The notes under the pieces: generated by a model
Database searches by the model: none
Told to the model about the DNA's origin: nothing
What the model saw: only the letters and a program-made list of their open reading frames with translations
Assembly (NCBI GenBank): GCA_930367215.1
Contig: OV884058.1
Span: forward strand, 108,213,802 to 108,277,801
DNA from: Pollenia angustigena
Lineage: Eukaryota > Arthropoda > Insecta > Diptera > Polleniidae
Direction: 5' to 3'
DNA length: 64,000 nt
Translations under genes and position numbers: made by a program
Shown: positions 54,303 to 64,000 of the stretch, piece after piece
Layout: each line of letters begins with the position of its first letter
Numbering within the stretch: position 1 is the first letter of the stretch

Positions 54303-56009
54303 AAAAATATTGTATACATATATATGTATATATATTTTGGCTCCTTATAAGGAGAGAAGCTGATTAAACGATGTCCGTCTGTCCGTGTATCCGTTGAAGT
54401 GGATTTTCCGAGGACCCCAGATATAAAGGCGACCAGGTAGATATATATTTATGTTGCATATAGTCCGGAATCGTATGCTTTTACGATTCAGCCTGATCGG
54501 TCTACAATTGCCGGAGATATGAGCAAAACACCACCATTGCCTTTAAGTTTACCCAAAAATCCCTTGTTGTTATTTTGTGCTGTATATCTTTAGAACGGCA
54601 AGATCCACAGTTTCCAAAATAAAAAGCATCTTGGCTGTCAATACAAACATTCCACAAAATGTGGGAAGGATTGGAGATATATGTTCCTTTCACTCCTCTA
54701 GGGAGCATAGGGCCATAAGAAGGTTGTTCCAACAATCTCGATCTTCGGCTCGATGCTAGACTTCGTTCTACTTCATGCGCAATCTCGAAAGTTCTGTTGT
54801 CAGTTGCCGCTTCCAGGTATGCGCTGGTCTTCCGGCTCGTCTGCTTCCCTGCGGGTTCCAATCTACCCATTACTTGGCAATATCATCGCCTGGTTTACGG
54901 AGGGTGTGACCTATCCAACTCCATTTCCGCTTACTTATTTCCGTTCTTATAGGCTGCTGGTTTGCCTTCATCCAAAGTTGGTTGTTGGATATTATTACAG
55001 GCCAGAAAATCCGGAAGATTTTGCGGAGGCATTTGTTTAGAAATACCTGAAGGCTTTGTATGTCACGTGGTGCCATGTTCCAGGTCTCGTATCCATATAA
55101 TAAAGTGGATTTTATGTTGGAGTTAAATAATTTGATGTTGGTTTGTTTCGAAATATTAGAACATTTCCAAACTGGGTTTAACTGGTCAAATGCACTCCGT
55201 GCCTTATTTATGCGACTGGATATATCTGCTGCTGAGCCACCAGTTGTATCAATTGTGCTACCCAGATAGCAGAAGGACTTCACATCTTCTATGTCTTGAT
55301 CACATACGAAGAAATGGCTATCTGTGTTACTATTGATACGGAGCGATTTTGTCTTGGGTATATTTATCTACAGCCCAACCAATTTTTCGATGTCACTGAT
55401 GGTGGAAATTTTTGACTGCATCTCTGAGAATGAGTGGCTAAGTAGACATATATCATCGGCATAATCTAGGTCCTCTAACCGTCCTTGTAAGCCCAACATA
55501 ATACCTCTCTTATGATGGCTTGTTGCCTTCTGCATCACATCATCAAGGACGCAGTTAAAAAGTGGAGGTGATAAGACACACCCTTGTCTAACTCCAGTTT
55601 TCAACGTGAACCTGTTGCTCAGTTGTTTTTCTTGCAACATACGACAATTGGCATTCTTGTACAGGGCTTTTATTAGCCGAGTTAGTTTTTCGGGAACACC
55701 TTTGCATAGCAGCGAGTTCCATATAGCGTTATGGTTCAGTGTGTCAAAGGCCTTCTCAAAATCTATAAAACGAGGTATAATGGTGATCTCCATTCCGCTG
55801 ATTGCTTAACTATAATCCTAAGACTGTTTACTTGGTCAACACAAGATATTCCGGAGCGAAAGCCAGCTTGCTTATATCTGAGTGATGGGAAAATTGTTAT
55901 AGAGAGTCTTTGTTTATTTACCATGCTTAACAAGGTTATGCCTCTCCAATTCGTCCTGTTGGTCAAATCACCCTTTTTGGAAGATTTATAATGATTCCAT
56001 CAGATAGCT
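52295..56009. repeat. Tandem duplication, unit B (3.72 kb)
   Basis: Partner of 48166-51869. Differences are scattered single bases (for example tgcttgact/tgctagact at 50627/54756) and the 11-bp indel. Confidence 0.95.
52971..54202. mobile_element. hAT insertion (1,232 bp), copy in unit B
   Basis: Same ends and the same ATATATAC duplication (52963-52970, 54203-54210) as 48843-50073. It was present before the tandem duplication. Confidence 0.92.
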
Positions 56010-56640
56010 CATCAGGTAAATTTTCATGGGCCCAATACGCCCTGATAATGAATTCTATAAGTCGTGCACTGGTTGCTCGGTCGGTTGTAAGCAGTTCTGG
56101 AGAGATATTATCCAAACCAGGAGAATTGTTTGGTTTGAGGAATCTTATCGATTTGCTAATTTCAATTATCTCAGGGCAATCAGTAGAGATGTCGGCATTA
56201 GGTATATGTGAAGCACATCCGCAAATGGGTTGAGATTGAGCAGTAGATGTTGATAGCATGCCGAAGTAAAAGCTCTCCCATAATGTAATCTGTTGGGTTT
56301 TCGATGTTATAAGTTCTCCCTGGTCGTTTTTTTTTGGGCGTGATACAAATTAGATTTAATTATATCGAAAGAGCAGTTAGAGAAGAAATTTCCAAATTTG
56401 TTGCACATAGCTGAGTTATCAATAAACAAACTATCTGAAAAAACGGGTGGGATTGGAGAAGTTGGAGTTGCAGCTCCCATACAAATAAAAAATAGATTTC
56501 TGTATATCTGGCGAGTCGTAGCTGTTATATTTCCTACACTTTTTCTTATTTTTCTTAACGACCTCCTGGTTCTAACTCCCAATCCTATCTATTCTTTAGC
56601 AGATGTCAGCAGCATTTGTCATTCTTTTTCCTTTAATCAT
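54310..56640 (-). pseudogene. LINE (RTE-like, tentative), copy B, 5'-truncated
   Basis: Extends further 5' than copy A. Linker and RT start: SLRKIRKSVGNITATTRQIY (about 56560), SIRFLKPNNSPGLDNISPEL (about 56150) and LPDELSDGIIINLPK. NRTNWRGITLLSMVNK follows in another frame, then motif A FIDFEKAFDTLNHNAIWN, KTGVRQGCVLSPPLF, YADDICLLSH, and the same C-terminus as copy A. No endonuclease domain was found, so it is truncated. Frames are broken at several places shared with copy A. Its 3' end (54310-54335) is a TA-rich tail. Confidence 0.9.
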
Positions 56641-56644
56641 TGAC

Positions 56645-57400
56645 CAAGCCTTACTGAGGCTGAAGTTATGAGGCAGAATATAAACGACACCCTCAACAAT
56701 GACCTTACGACAATCTCCGAGTGTGGTCGATTTTTATGCTCGTAAGACCGCATGTTGTATGTTGACCCACAGACGTCCTATGGAGTTAGCGTCATCTGTA
56801 TCTGTGGGAGGTACATCTATTGAGGAATCGAACACTCTCGATGTTCTAGTCATGAAAATCCAATGTGATGTTTGTTGAAGCCAATATGTTTTTCAAATGT
56901 CGAAAGAACCATTCAAGTGTCTTGGTTTCTTAATATGGTGCACGAACTTCTTCACTTCATCTGATCTCCTCACTATTTATACCAATTTTACTCGATGGAA
57001 TAAAACTCCCATGTGTGGTCAGGTGGTTCAAGTGCTATCTTGATGCTTCTGGATCGGGGGCAAAGGAGTGCGTTGAAGCTCATCGATGACAGTAGGGTAA
57101 CCAGCTCTATTGACTCATTGGAGCATCGTCGGAATGTGGGTTGTGTGTCATTGTTCTATCAATATAACCACGGCAAGTGTTCAGCTGAGATGGGCGAACT
57201 CATCCCTGAGACGCAGGTGCATGCCCGCAGTACTCGCCTTTCCAGCAGGTCACTTTTGTTCGTTGTCATGGCCGTATGTGGAGTCGACTCCCGGCAGAAG
57301 TCTTCCCAGTCGGCCACAATTTTGAACAATTCAATTTAATTTCAACAAACACTACTCCCTCTCTCCTTCTTCTTATAGCCTATTTTTCTAATACCAAAAC
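56645..57400 (+). pseudogene. Third LINE type, 3' fragment
   Basis: Plus-strand frames read YARKTACCMLTHRRPMELAS, then SSDLLTIYTNFTR, VWSGGSSAILMLLDR, QRSALKLIDD, EHRRNVGCVSLFYQYNHGKC and YVESTPGRSLPSRPQF. This is the C-terminal region after the RT of a non-LTR retrotransposon; the clade is unresolved. It is opposite in strand to the neighbouring LINE and lacks the RT core. Its 3' tail (acactactccctctctcctt) is related to the segments at 48031 and 51870. Confidence 0.8.
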
Positions 57401-58748
57401 ACTATGGTGAAGGGTACATAAGATTTGGCTCTTACTTGTTTTTAGTTTTGTTTTATTATGGTCTCTTTGGTTTATTCTTGTAAGTTTTTTAAACTTTCAT
57501 ATCTCATAAAATACGCTAATTTTGAAAAAATATTATTTGTTTTTTGATTTATTAAAAAATGTCAACAAAATACGCAAATAAGTGCAAAATATGAAAATAT
57601 TTGCATAAGAATAAATAAGTAAGAATATTTAAACCATCTCTAATGGATATTTCATTGTTTATTTTCACAATAATAGCTGCGTTCGAGAACACAAAAGTTT
57701 TTACTAAACTTTACTGCAATTTACGAAATTGCGTTCGAGTACACATAATACATTAAATGAGATCACAAATTGAGAGCGTAAAGTGACAGTTCTTGTCTGA
57801 GTATTTAAAATTTTTTTCAGTAAAATTTAGTATATCAAAAAATCATATGTTTCAAAAGGTAAACAAACAAAAGCATACAAATTGTGAAAAAGTTGTTAAA
57901 TTAAAGAAAAGTTGAAACAAAAATTAAACCAAAACAAAAAGTGGATAACTATTAATTAATTAAACTTGTTTGTTAAGCATTTATTTGGGGCTAAATACAA
58001 ACTTTTGAATTTTTTTTTGTTATGTTAATTTTTTAGAGATGTAAAAGTGTGAAGTACTTGGGTACTTAAGTAATCAGTAGCAAAACAATTATTCATGTTC
58101 TTTTAAATAATTTAACCCGCTACAAATTAGTAAAATCAAATAAAATAAAAAACAAACATATATGAAAGATTACATAAAATTGTTTTTTTGTATTTTTAAC
58201 AAATATTTGTGTTACAAAAAGTATTTAATCGAGTACCGATAAGAAAACGAGTTAAGTAGTCAAAAGTGTAAACATTTTTCAACATTTCAATTATTTGCCA
58301 TCATCTGTTGCCTTTATTTTTCGGATTTTTTTTTACAAATTTTGCGTTCACGTACTTTTTTGGACAACAGCTTACAGCTTTTTGTGAGAGCAAATTTTTC
58401 AGTAAATTGGTTTTTAAATAAATTGGTGAAATCGGCCATTAGACATTAGAGTCTAACACTAGTTGCCATAGTATATCACGCTGTTGCCCACAATTATTCG
58501 TTATTTACCATTCGCTTTAACAGTCCTTTTTGTATCGTGCTGGTGGAGAAACAACATAATTTCATTTGGAAGTTTCGGCTTTCTACATTAAGGCGTAGGT
58601 GGTTCGACAGATTTTGGGAGAGGCTTATAAGGCGAACGCCGTAATTTGTGATGACTTAGTAAACATTTTAAAGCCAGATGATATATTTTTAAGTAGCTTC
58701 GCTGTTGAAAGGTAACTAAGCCAAAATTAAAGTAAAATAACATTTTTT
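57401..58748. other. No recognised gene
   Basis: Two direct words, gctgcgttcgagaacac (57677) and attgcgttcgagtacac (57727), may mark an element end. Otherwise AT-rich. Confidence 0.4.
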
Positions 58749-58750
58749 TA

Positions 58751-59700
58751 TGAAAACTATCGGGCGATTTTTGAAGAGCTCTAGGAAAGTTAAAAAAAAA
58801 AACACATAAAATTCCGAAAAATGCATGAAATCTTTATTTGAATTGAAAGTACGGTCCATATAATTTAATGTTTGAAGATTATTTCATGCAAATGTTGACC
58901 GTGACTGCGCCTCAAATGGTCCATCCGCTTAGTCCAATTTTGGCATACTCTTTCCAACACTTCGGCCGGTATCTCATGAATAAATGCTTCAATGTTGTCT
59001 TCCAATGCGTCAATTGAAGCGGTCATGTGTGTTTAGACATGAGCTTTAACATAGCCCCACAAAATATAGTCTAAAGGCGTTAAATCGCACGATCAAGGCG
59101 GCCAATTGACCGGTCCCGAACGTGAAATAAAATGTTCACCGAACTCGCCTCTCAATAAGTCCATTGTTAAGCGTGCTGTGTGGCATGTGGCACCGTCTTG
59201 TTGAAACCACATGTCATGCAAATCAAGCTCTTGCGTTTTAGGCAAAAAAAAAAGTTGGATATCATCTCACGGTAGCGGTCACCATTTACAGTTACGTTAC
59301 GATTCGCATTATCTTTAAAGAAGTACGGGCCAATGATGCCACCAGCCCATAAACCGCACTAAACTGTGACTTTTTCTGGATGCATTGGTAGCTCTTGCAA
59401 TGCTTCTGGCTGATCTTACTCCAAAATCGACAATTCTGCTTATTAACGTACCGAATAGCCGCTTCAGTGGGTCGATTAAACTGACCATAAAGCGCGCGAT
59501 GAACTTTCTTAACAGAGCACACGCATTTTTATAATAAAATTCAATAATTTGCAAGCGTTGTTCGTTTTTAAGACGACTCATGGTTAAATTATAGACCAAA
59601 CAGAAAATGTTTGACAGTGAAACAAAACACGTAACGTGCGTCAGCTGTTTAAACCAGTGTTGCCAAAAAGATAATAGCTAAAAAATCACCCGATGTCTTT
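58751..59700 (-). mobile_element. mariner-like element, internally deleted
   Basis: Ends include ATCGGGCGATTTTT on the left and, reversed, ATCGGGTGATTTTT on the right. TA flanks (58749-58750, 59701-59702). Length is 950 bp. Confidence 0.85.
58865..59581 (-). pseudogene. mariner-family transposase, internally deleted
   Basis: Starts MSRLKNEQRLQIIEFYYKNA at 59581. After a frame change it continues CSVKKVHRALYGQFNRPTEA, the N-terminal helix-turn-helix region, then jumps directly to YVNKQNCRFWSK, losing the linker and first catalytic Asp block. Later pieces in other frames give DMWFQQDGAT-like sequence (second catalytic Asp region) and the C-terminus ending HLHEIIFKH with stop TAA at 58865-58867. 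It has 717 nt against about 1 kb for the family. Multiple stops; inactive. Confidence 0.88.
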
Positions 59701-59702
59701 TA

Positions 59703-60815
59703 TGTCTCAATATTATTGTTTAGAATTAATGTTCTCATTATTGTTTAAACTAATAATGGTGAATTTTTATAAATGAATCTTGTTTAGCCACTTTTCAGAC
59801 ATTTTTTTCGTTGGTTATCTTGCAAGTTTTGGTCATAAAGAGTTGACAACACTGTTGAGCATATGTATTTCCAATTTCTCTCTAAAATAATTTAAATTTG
59901 TAAATTATTTCTACCATATTCCCTCTCAAAACTCCCGTTTTTTAATCATTTTTTCATTCTATAACAATTTTCATAATTTTTGTTAAACAAAATTTTAACT
60001 AAAATTAAAACATTTTAAATAAATTAGCATTAAAAACTTAAACAATATTGACTAATAAATACAAAATATTTATGTAGTTATAACTACATTCATATGTAGT
60101 GTTTTGTATGTAAATTTATGTATGGAGGATATACCCATTTGCTTCTTAATTGAATTAAGTTTTATAATTAATTGTAGTTTAACTTACCTAAATTCTATAA
60201 TTATGATTTACTATTTTAAAATCTACAATACACGTTTACAAACACACACATACACACAAACACATTTGGGTAAACTGTGTGCTTGTTTTATAATTAATTA
60301 ATGTAAATTTATTAATAAAGAAATAATTTTATACTTATTTTTTAATATAAATGATTTATATTTGTGCGTCGCATAATGAATGCTTGAATTTAAATTTATT
60401 TCTTAACTCACTAGATTTATTTAATTCGTGTTGCTAAATAATAGTTTTTGTTTTTTTTTTTATTATTTAGTTATTTTAGTTCTATTCAGATAGAATTTTG
60501 AAGTAGTAAACGATAAGATTTTGTAATTTTATTATAATATAGATAATTATTTTGAACTATAGTTGAAATTGTTTAAACTAAAAGCTTTAAAAACATTTAA
60601 AATATAAATGATAATGTTGCTAAAAACGGTCTTCGGATTTTCCTTCATATTCAATTAGAGATCTTTAGAATTATTATAATAATAACGAAGTTTTTAAATT
60701 TAACTTAAAGTTCTAACTTGATTTTCTTTAACTTTTTTTAATAATTATTTTTTCTTTAATTTTTAATTTGAATTACTTTCCAAACGAACAAAGTACCAAC
60801 ATAATTTCGATTTAT
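59703..60815. other. No recognised gene
   Basis: AT-rich, with a short (ac)n-like run at 60240-60265. No motif or element end. Confidence 0.4.
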
Positions 60816-60994
60816 CAGGGGTGTCATGGAAATTGAAAACGTGAAACGAAAGAATTTTGCAGTTCTTTTTATTAAACTTTTAATCTAATTATTTGTTAAT
60901 AATTGTCATAAAATTTTTTTACTACAGAAATCTTATTGAAAAACGACTCTTAAAATTCTTTCGTTTTACGTTTTCAATTTCCATGACACCCCTG
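60816..60994. mobile_element. MITE, CAGGGGTGTCATGG ends (179 bp)
   Basis: CAGGGGTGTCATGGAAATTG and its exact inverse at the right end begin arms of about 43 bp (going on through aaaacgt and gaaagaatttt). Resembles 22914-23100. No target duplication was seen. Confidence 0.8.
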
Positions 60995-61017
60995 ACAGCG
61001 ACAATAACACATACTTA

Positions 61018-61148
61018 AGGGTGTGCTATGTGGTGCGGTGTTTCGCCCGAAAGAATAATGGGCCCATAATTTTTTTCCGAAAAGGGCAACGGTGGTGCTT
61101 ATTGGAAGATGTTTGACAATTTTGTAAGGCCAGCTGTGGGAAAACTAT
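61018..61148 (+). pseudogene. mariner-like transposase fragment
   Basis: The plus strand gives WCGVSPERIMGP and, in another frame, KMFDNFVRPAVGK, the middle of a mariner-type transposase. It abuts the next element and has no start, end or TIR of its own. Confidence 0.65.
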
Positions 61149-61258
61149 ACAGGGTGGCTTAGAAAGACCGAAGTGGTGTGAATTCCTTATAACTTTTTAT
61201 TATAATTTTTTTTTCTTTTCTTTTCAGTTTTTTGTAAAGAAGACTTGGACAATTTATA

Positions 61259-61740
61259 ATGGAGCAATACACAACTGAACAACGTGCCCAAATCGTTGAA
61301 ATTTTCTTTTCAAATCAACGGTCCATTGTGTTGACTCAGCGTGCATGAGTGACGAAGCCCATTTCCAATTAAATGGGTTCGTTAACAAGCAAAACTGTAG
61401 GATATGGGCTACGGAAAACCGAGAGTACTTCATCAACGACAATTGCACCCAGTTAAGTGTACTGTTTGGTGCGGTGTTTCTTCAGAAAGGATCATTGGCC
61501 CATATTTTTTTTGAAAATGAACGAGGTGTCGCCATTTCCATCAATGGTGATCGATATCGGGCCATGTTGGAAAATTTTGTAAGGCCAGACCTGGAAAACC
61601 ATCCGCAAATATGGTTCCAACAGGATGGAGCCACAGCGCACAATGCGAGGGCCACAATGGCTCTTTTACGCGACACCACTTCGGTCTTTCTGGGCCACCC
61701 AGTACAATCTTGTGGTTTAATCAAAATGGATCCACAATAA
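61259..61740 (+). pseudogene. mariner-like transposase, internally deleted
   Basis: ATG at 61259 gives MEQYTTEQRAQIVEIFFSNQ with a stop after about 29 codons. A +1 frame then carries MSDEAHFQLNGFVNKQNCRI (first catalytic Asp block retained), INGDRYRAMLENFVRPDLEN and IWFQQDGATAHNARATMALL (second catalytic Asp block). The DNA-binding middle is deleted and the third acidic residue region is not seen. Possible left end cagggtggcttagaaagacc at about 61150. Inactive. Confidence 0.85.
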
Positions 61741-61959
61741 TGCGAAAGCATTAGTTCGTGCATGTGCGATTTGACTGGCCTTTACAGGATTAACCAGTTT
61801 TCTTTGTAGATAACAAGCCAAGTATTGAGCCCAAATTAAAATCAACGTTTGAAATGAAATCATGTTCATTGCACCTGCAAAAAGTTAAAAAGAGTACGAA
61901 CAGGGTAGCGAATAAAAACTTTATGATTTTTTTCAAAATTAACTTTAAAACATTTATGA

Positions 61960-63560
61960 TGGAAAGGCTCAGCACAGAACAAAGAACCAACTTTGTTCAA
62001 TTTTATTTTGAAAGTCAGCATTCGATTATTCAGATCGACCCAAAGATCATTCAATATGAATGAGCGATGTGGCCCGTTTTCACATAAATTGTCACATGAT
62101 TAAACAAGAATATGGGGTACCCAAAACCAACGAAATATTTTTGAACAACATTTTTTATTGGACCATATTTTTTTTTTTTTCGAAAACAACCAAGTTATGG
62201 TTAATGGTTATAACCAGGGAAACCAGAAATTTGCTCTAAAAAACACGTTTTATGCGCATTAAATATGCAGTAAAAACCCGAAAATATGCCCTGAAAAATG
62301 TTAAAAATATGTGCTAAAAATTAAAAATTTCTTATATGAAGACACAATATTCAACAATTGAATATCAAAATTTAAAAAACCCTAAAAATATTATCGCTTA
62401 AGCCCATATAAGGTTAAAATTCATATAAGAGATGTTTGCGCCGAATATTATCTAGATTTTAACATCCATATGGGGTTTAAAGGGATTTAAGGTGCGGTTG
62501 CTAAATTGATAGCAAATGTTAACATTTAAAAGGAAGTTAAAGCTATTTAAGGATGGGAGCTTTGAGCCGTGAGCCGTGAGCCGTGAGCCGATTCGAAAAT
62601 AATTTAATTTGCAGTAAAATAATTTTGGGACGAATTAAATTGAAATACCATCATAATTAGAAAGCTTGCGGACACAAAGAGTCTAATTGGGATGTGAAAT
62701 TATAGATCGGTTCTCACCATTTGCATAGGTTTCGTCCATATTCGATCAAATTATTTACAAAATTGGAACTTGTACTTTGCGCACAAGGCTAACATGGACA
62801 GACAAGCAGCCAGACGGACGGATGGACATCGTTAGATCACTTTAGAAAGTGATTCTGAGTCGATCGAAATTCTAAAAATTGGTCTAGATAAAAATTGCAT
62901 AACATTTATACTTAATGACAACCTGCTTTGTTTAATAATTTCAGAGAAAAATTAAATGTAGATGTCGAAATTGAAGTAACAGATTTTCAAAAAAAAATAG
63001 GTATCTAAAAAAAATTTAATATTTATCGAAATATGCCTTAAAAAGGCATAATATGGGCTATAAACCTAAAAAATGCTGCAAAAAGGCTTTTTAAAAAAAA
63101 AATGCTGCAAACGGTAAAATATGCAAAAATATGCCCTCACAAATCGATGCCAAAATTTATAAAAAGCTCTAAAACGGAAAAATAAATTGTTTCTGCCTTC
63201 ATTGGTCGTACAAGGAAAAACATGCAATTGCATATTTATGGTTACCCTGGTTATTACATTCAATACCGGATAAAGATTAAAAATTTAAAAAGGCCCGAGG
63301 TAGAGAACAATCCAGAAATCTGGTTCCAACAAGATGAAGCTACGGCTCGTTCAAGTATGGCTCTCCTGCGCCAAATTTTGGCGATCGTTTTTTGTAGAAG
63401 ATTAACATTGTCGATGACGATAACGACAACCGGAATTAGGCTGAATGTATACAGGATAACGCCATGCACCTGCTTTTCGGCTAGATGTCGTCGTTTGTGC
63501 GTGGGATTATCGAATTTTTTAAAAGAATGCACTTTATAAGATTTAGCAGCCCCGAAATTA
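61960..63560 (+). pseudogene. mariner-like transposase split by a hAT
   Basis: The left part starts MMERLSTEQRTNFVQFYFES (about 61960) and ends in a frame reading NNQVMVNGY up to 62206. The right part resumes after 63250 and gives RPEVENNPEIWFQQDEATAR (about 63290-63350) with SSMALLRQI. The hAT 62215-63249 lies exactly between matching halves. The first catalytic block is missing and frames shift, so the copy was probably dead. Confidence 0.75.
62215..63249. mobile_element. hAT insertion (1,035 bp) in a mariner
   Basis: Ends CAGGGAAACCAGAAATTTGC and, reversed, CAGGGTAACCATAAATATGC. 8-bp flanks GTTATAAC and GTTATTAC (one difference). aaatatgc words are repeated in both halves, as in the hAT at 17033. 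A mini-me-type fragment with cagccagacggacggatgga sits at about 62700-62870. Confidence 0.85.
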
Positions 63561-63954
63561 AACAGCAACTTTCTTAAGCTTGAAATTATTAGGCAATAGG
63601 TATGCAGTTCGCGTGGCGTTGTTTGTGCGACATGCGCAGAACATTTTAACTTTGTTTTTGGGCTGGCGTCATTTTTTTTTATCATTCTAGCTTAACACAT
63701 TTAAACTTAGTCGAGAATCTCTGAAGAGTCCAATTTACCTCGAATAGTAAATCTTAATTTGTCTGCAATCGTTAATACTTAAAGAGCCCAACTATACCTA
63801 TAATCGTGGAATTGTTAAAAGGACATACTCTTTGCTTTAATCTAGATTATCGAAAGAGTTTTTTTCTATGTAACCTTATCCGTGGTTGTCCAATTAAAAA
63901 AAATTTAATTTACTTGAATCGTGGATGTCGTAATACCTAACAATCTAAAGAAAA
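63561..63954. other. No recognised gene
   Basis: No motif recognised. Confidence 0.4.
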
Positions 63955-64000
63955 GAACGATATATCGTCAGTTCATTATTGGCTTGGCGCATAGGCGATA
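63955..64000 (+). repeat. Repeat family X, start of copy 4 (cut by window end)
   Basis: atcgtcagttcattattggc and ttggcgcata match the beginning of 11170-11205. Confidence 0.55.

Noticed and set aside
59657..59854. Apparent 200-bp hAT-type MITE with CAGTGTTG...CAACACTG ends
   Set aside because: The left end lies inside the 5' leader of the mariner at 58751-59700 and no 8-bp duplication is present (GTTTAAAC versus TTGAGCAT). The similarity of ends is probably chance.
1..64000. CRISPR-like arrays or bacterial operons
   Set aside because: Spliced genes, LINEs and hATs show eukaryotic DNA. The regular repeats found (153 bp, 82 bp, hexamers) have no unique spacers.

Overview
The window looks like nuclear DNA of a higher (probably calyptrate) fly. 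It is AT-rich and intron-containing. It holds one clear host gene with fly-style short introns, a C2H2 zinc-finger gene, and a very dense load of hAT, Tc1/mariner, non-LTR (LINE) and mini-me/DINE-like repeats. Species cannot be named from the sequence alone. Two host genes are well supported. (1) COP9 signalosome subunit 3 (CSN3) lies on the minus strand, 15030 down to 7995, in nine exons whose splice sites all fit GT-AG and join into a 439-residue frame. (2) A nine-finger C2H2 zinc-finger protein lies on the plus strand from 29263 to about 30638, in three exons, possibly continuing. A third, weak candidate is a short terminal-exon-like block at 45001-45132. The two firm genes show no functional link.

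Layout. 0-7.3 kb: a repeat edge, a 672-bp hAT carrying many TATCGATA sites, decayed LINE and unknown-family pseudogenes, a solo-LTR-like block, fold-back elements and a mini-me-like repeat with 153-bp tandem units. 7.3-15.6 kb: CSN3, whose seventh intron (about 5 kb) contains a Tc1-like element split by a second mini-me-like copy plus further repeats. 15.6-24.2 kb: paired MITEs, a defective hAT with transposase fragments, fold-backs, LTR-like debris and a TA microsatellite. 24.2-29.1 kb: an almost full-length LINE (endonuclease plus reverse transcriptase, minus strand) broken by a 1.5-kb hAT that itself contains a 265-bp MITE; the LINE 5' end stops about 160 bp before the zinc-finger start codon. 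31.8-34 kb: a second, 5'-truncated LINE of another type. 34.4-41 kb: two large non-autonomous or defective hATs, fold-backs and MITEs. 41-47 kb: mostly AT-rich sequence with one long-TIR element. 47-56 kb: a recent tandem duplication of about 3.7 kb (period about 4.13 kb) containing mini-me-like repeat, hAT and LINE, with an inverted partial copy to its left. 56.6-64 kb: another LINE 3' fragment, a deleted mariner, mariner fragments and a hAT inserted inside a mariner.

Most of the information here is insertion history: perfect 8-bp target duplications can be read for eight separate hAT insertions (one of them present in two copies through the tandem duplication), with a ninth imperfect, and the nesting gives relative ages. 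No intact transposase or complete uninterrupted LINE ORF set was found, so most elements look non-autonomous or dead.
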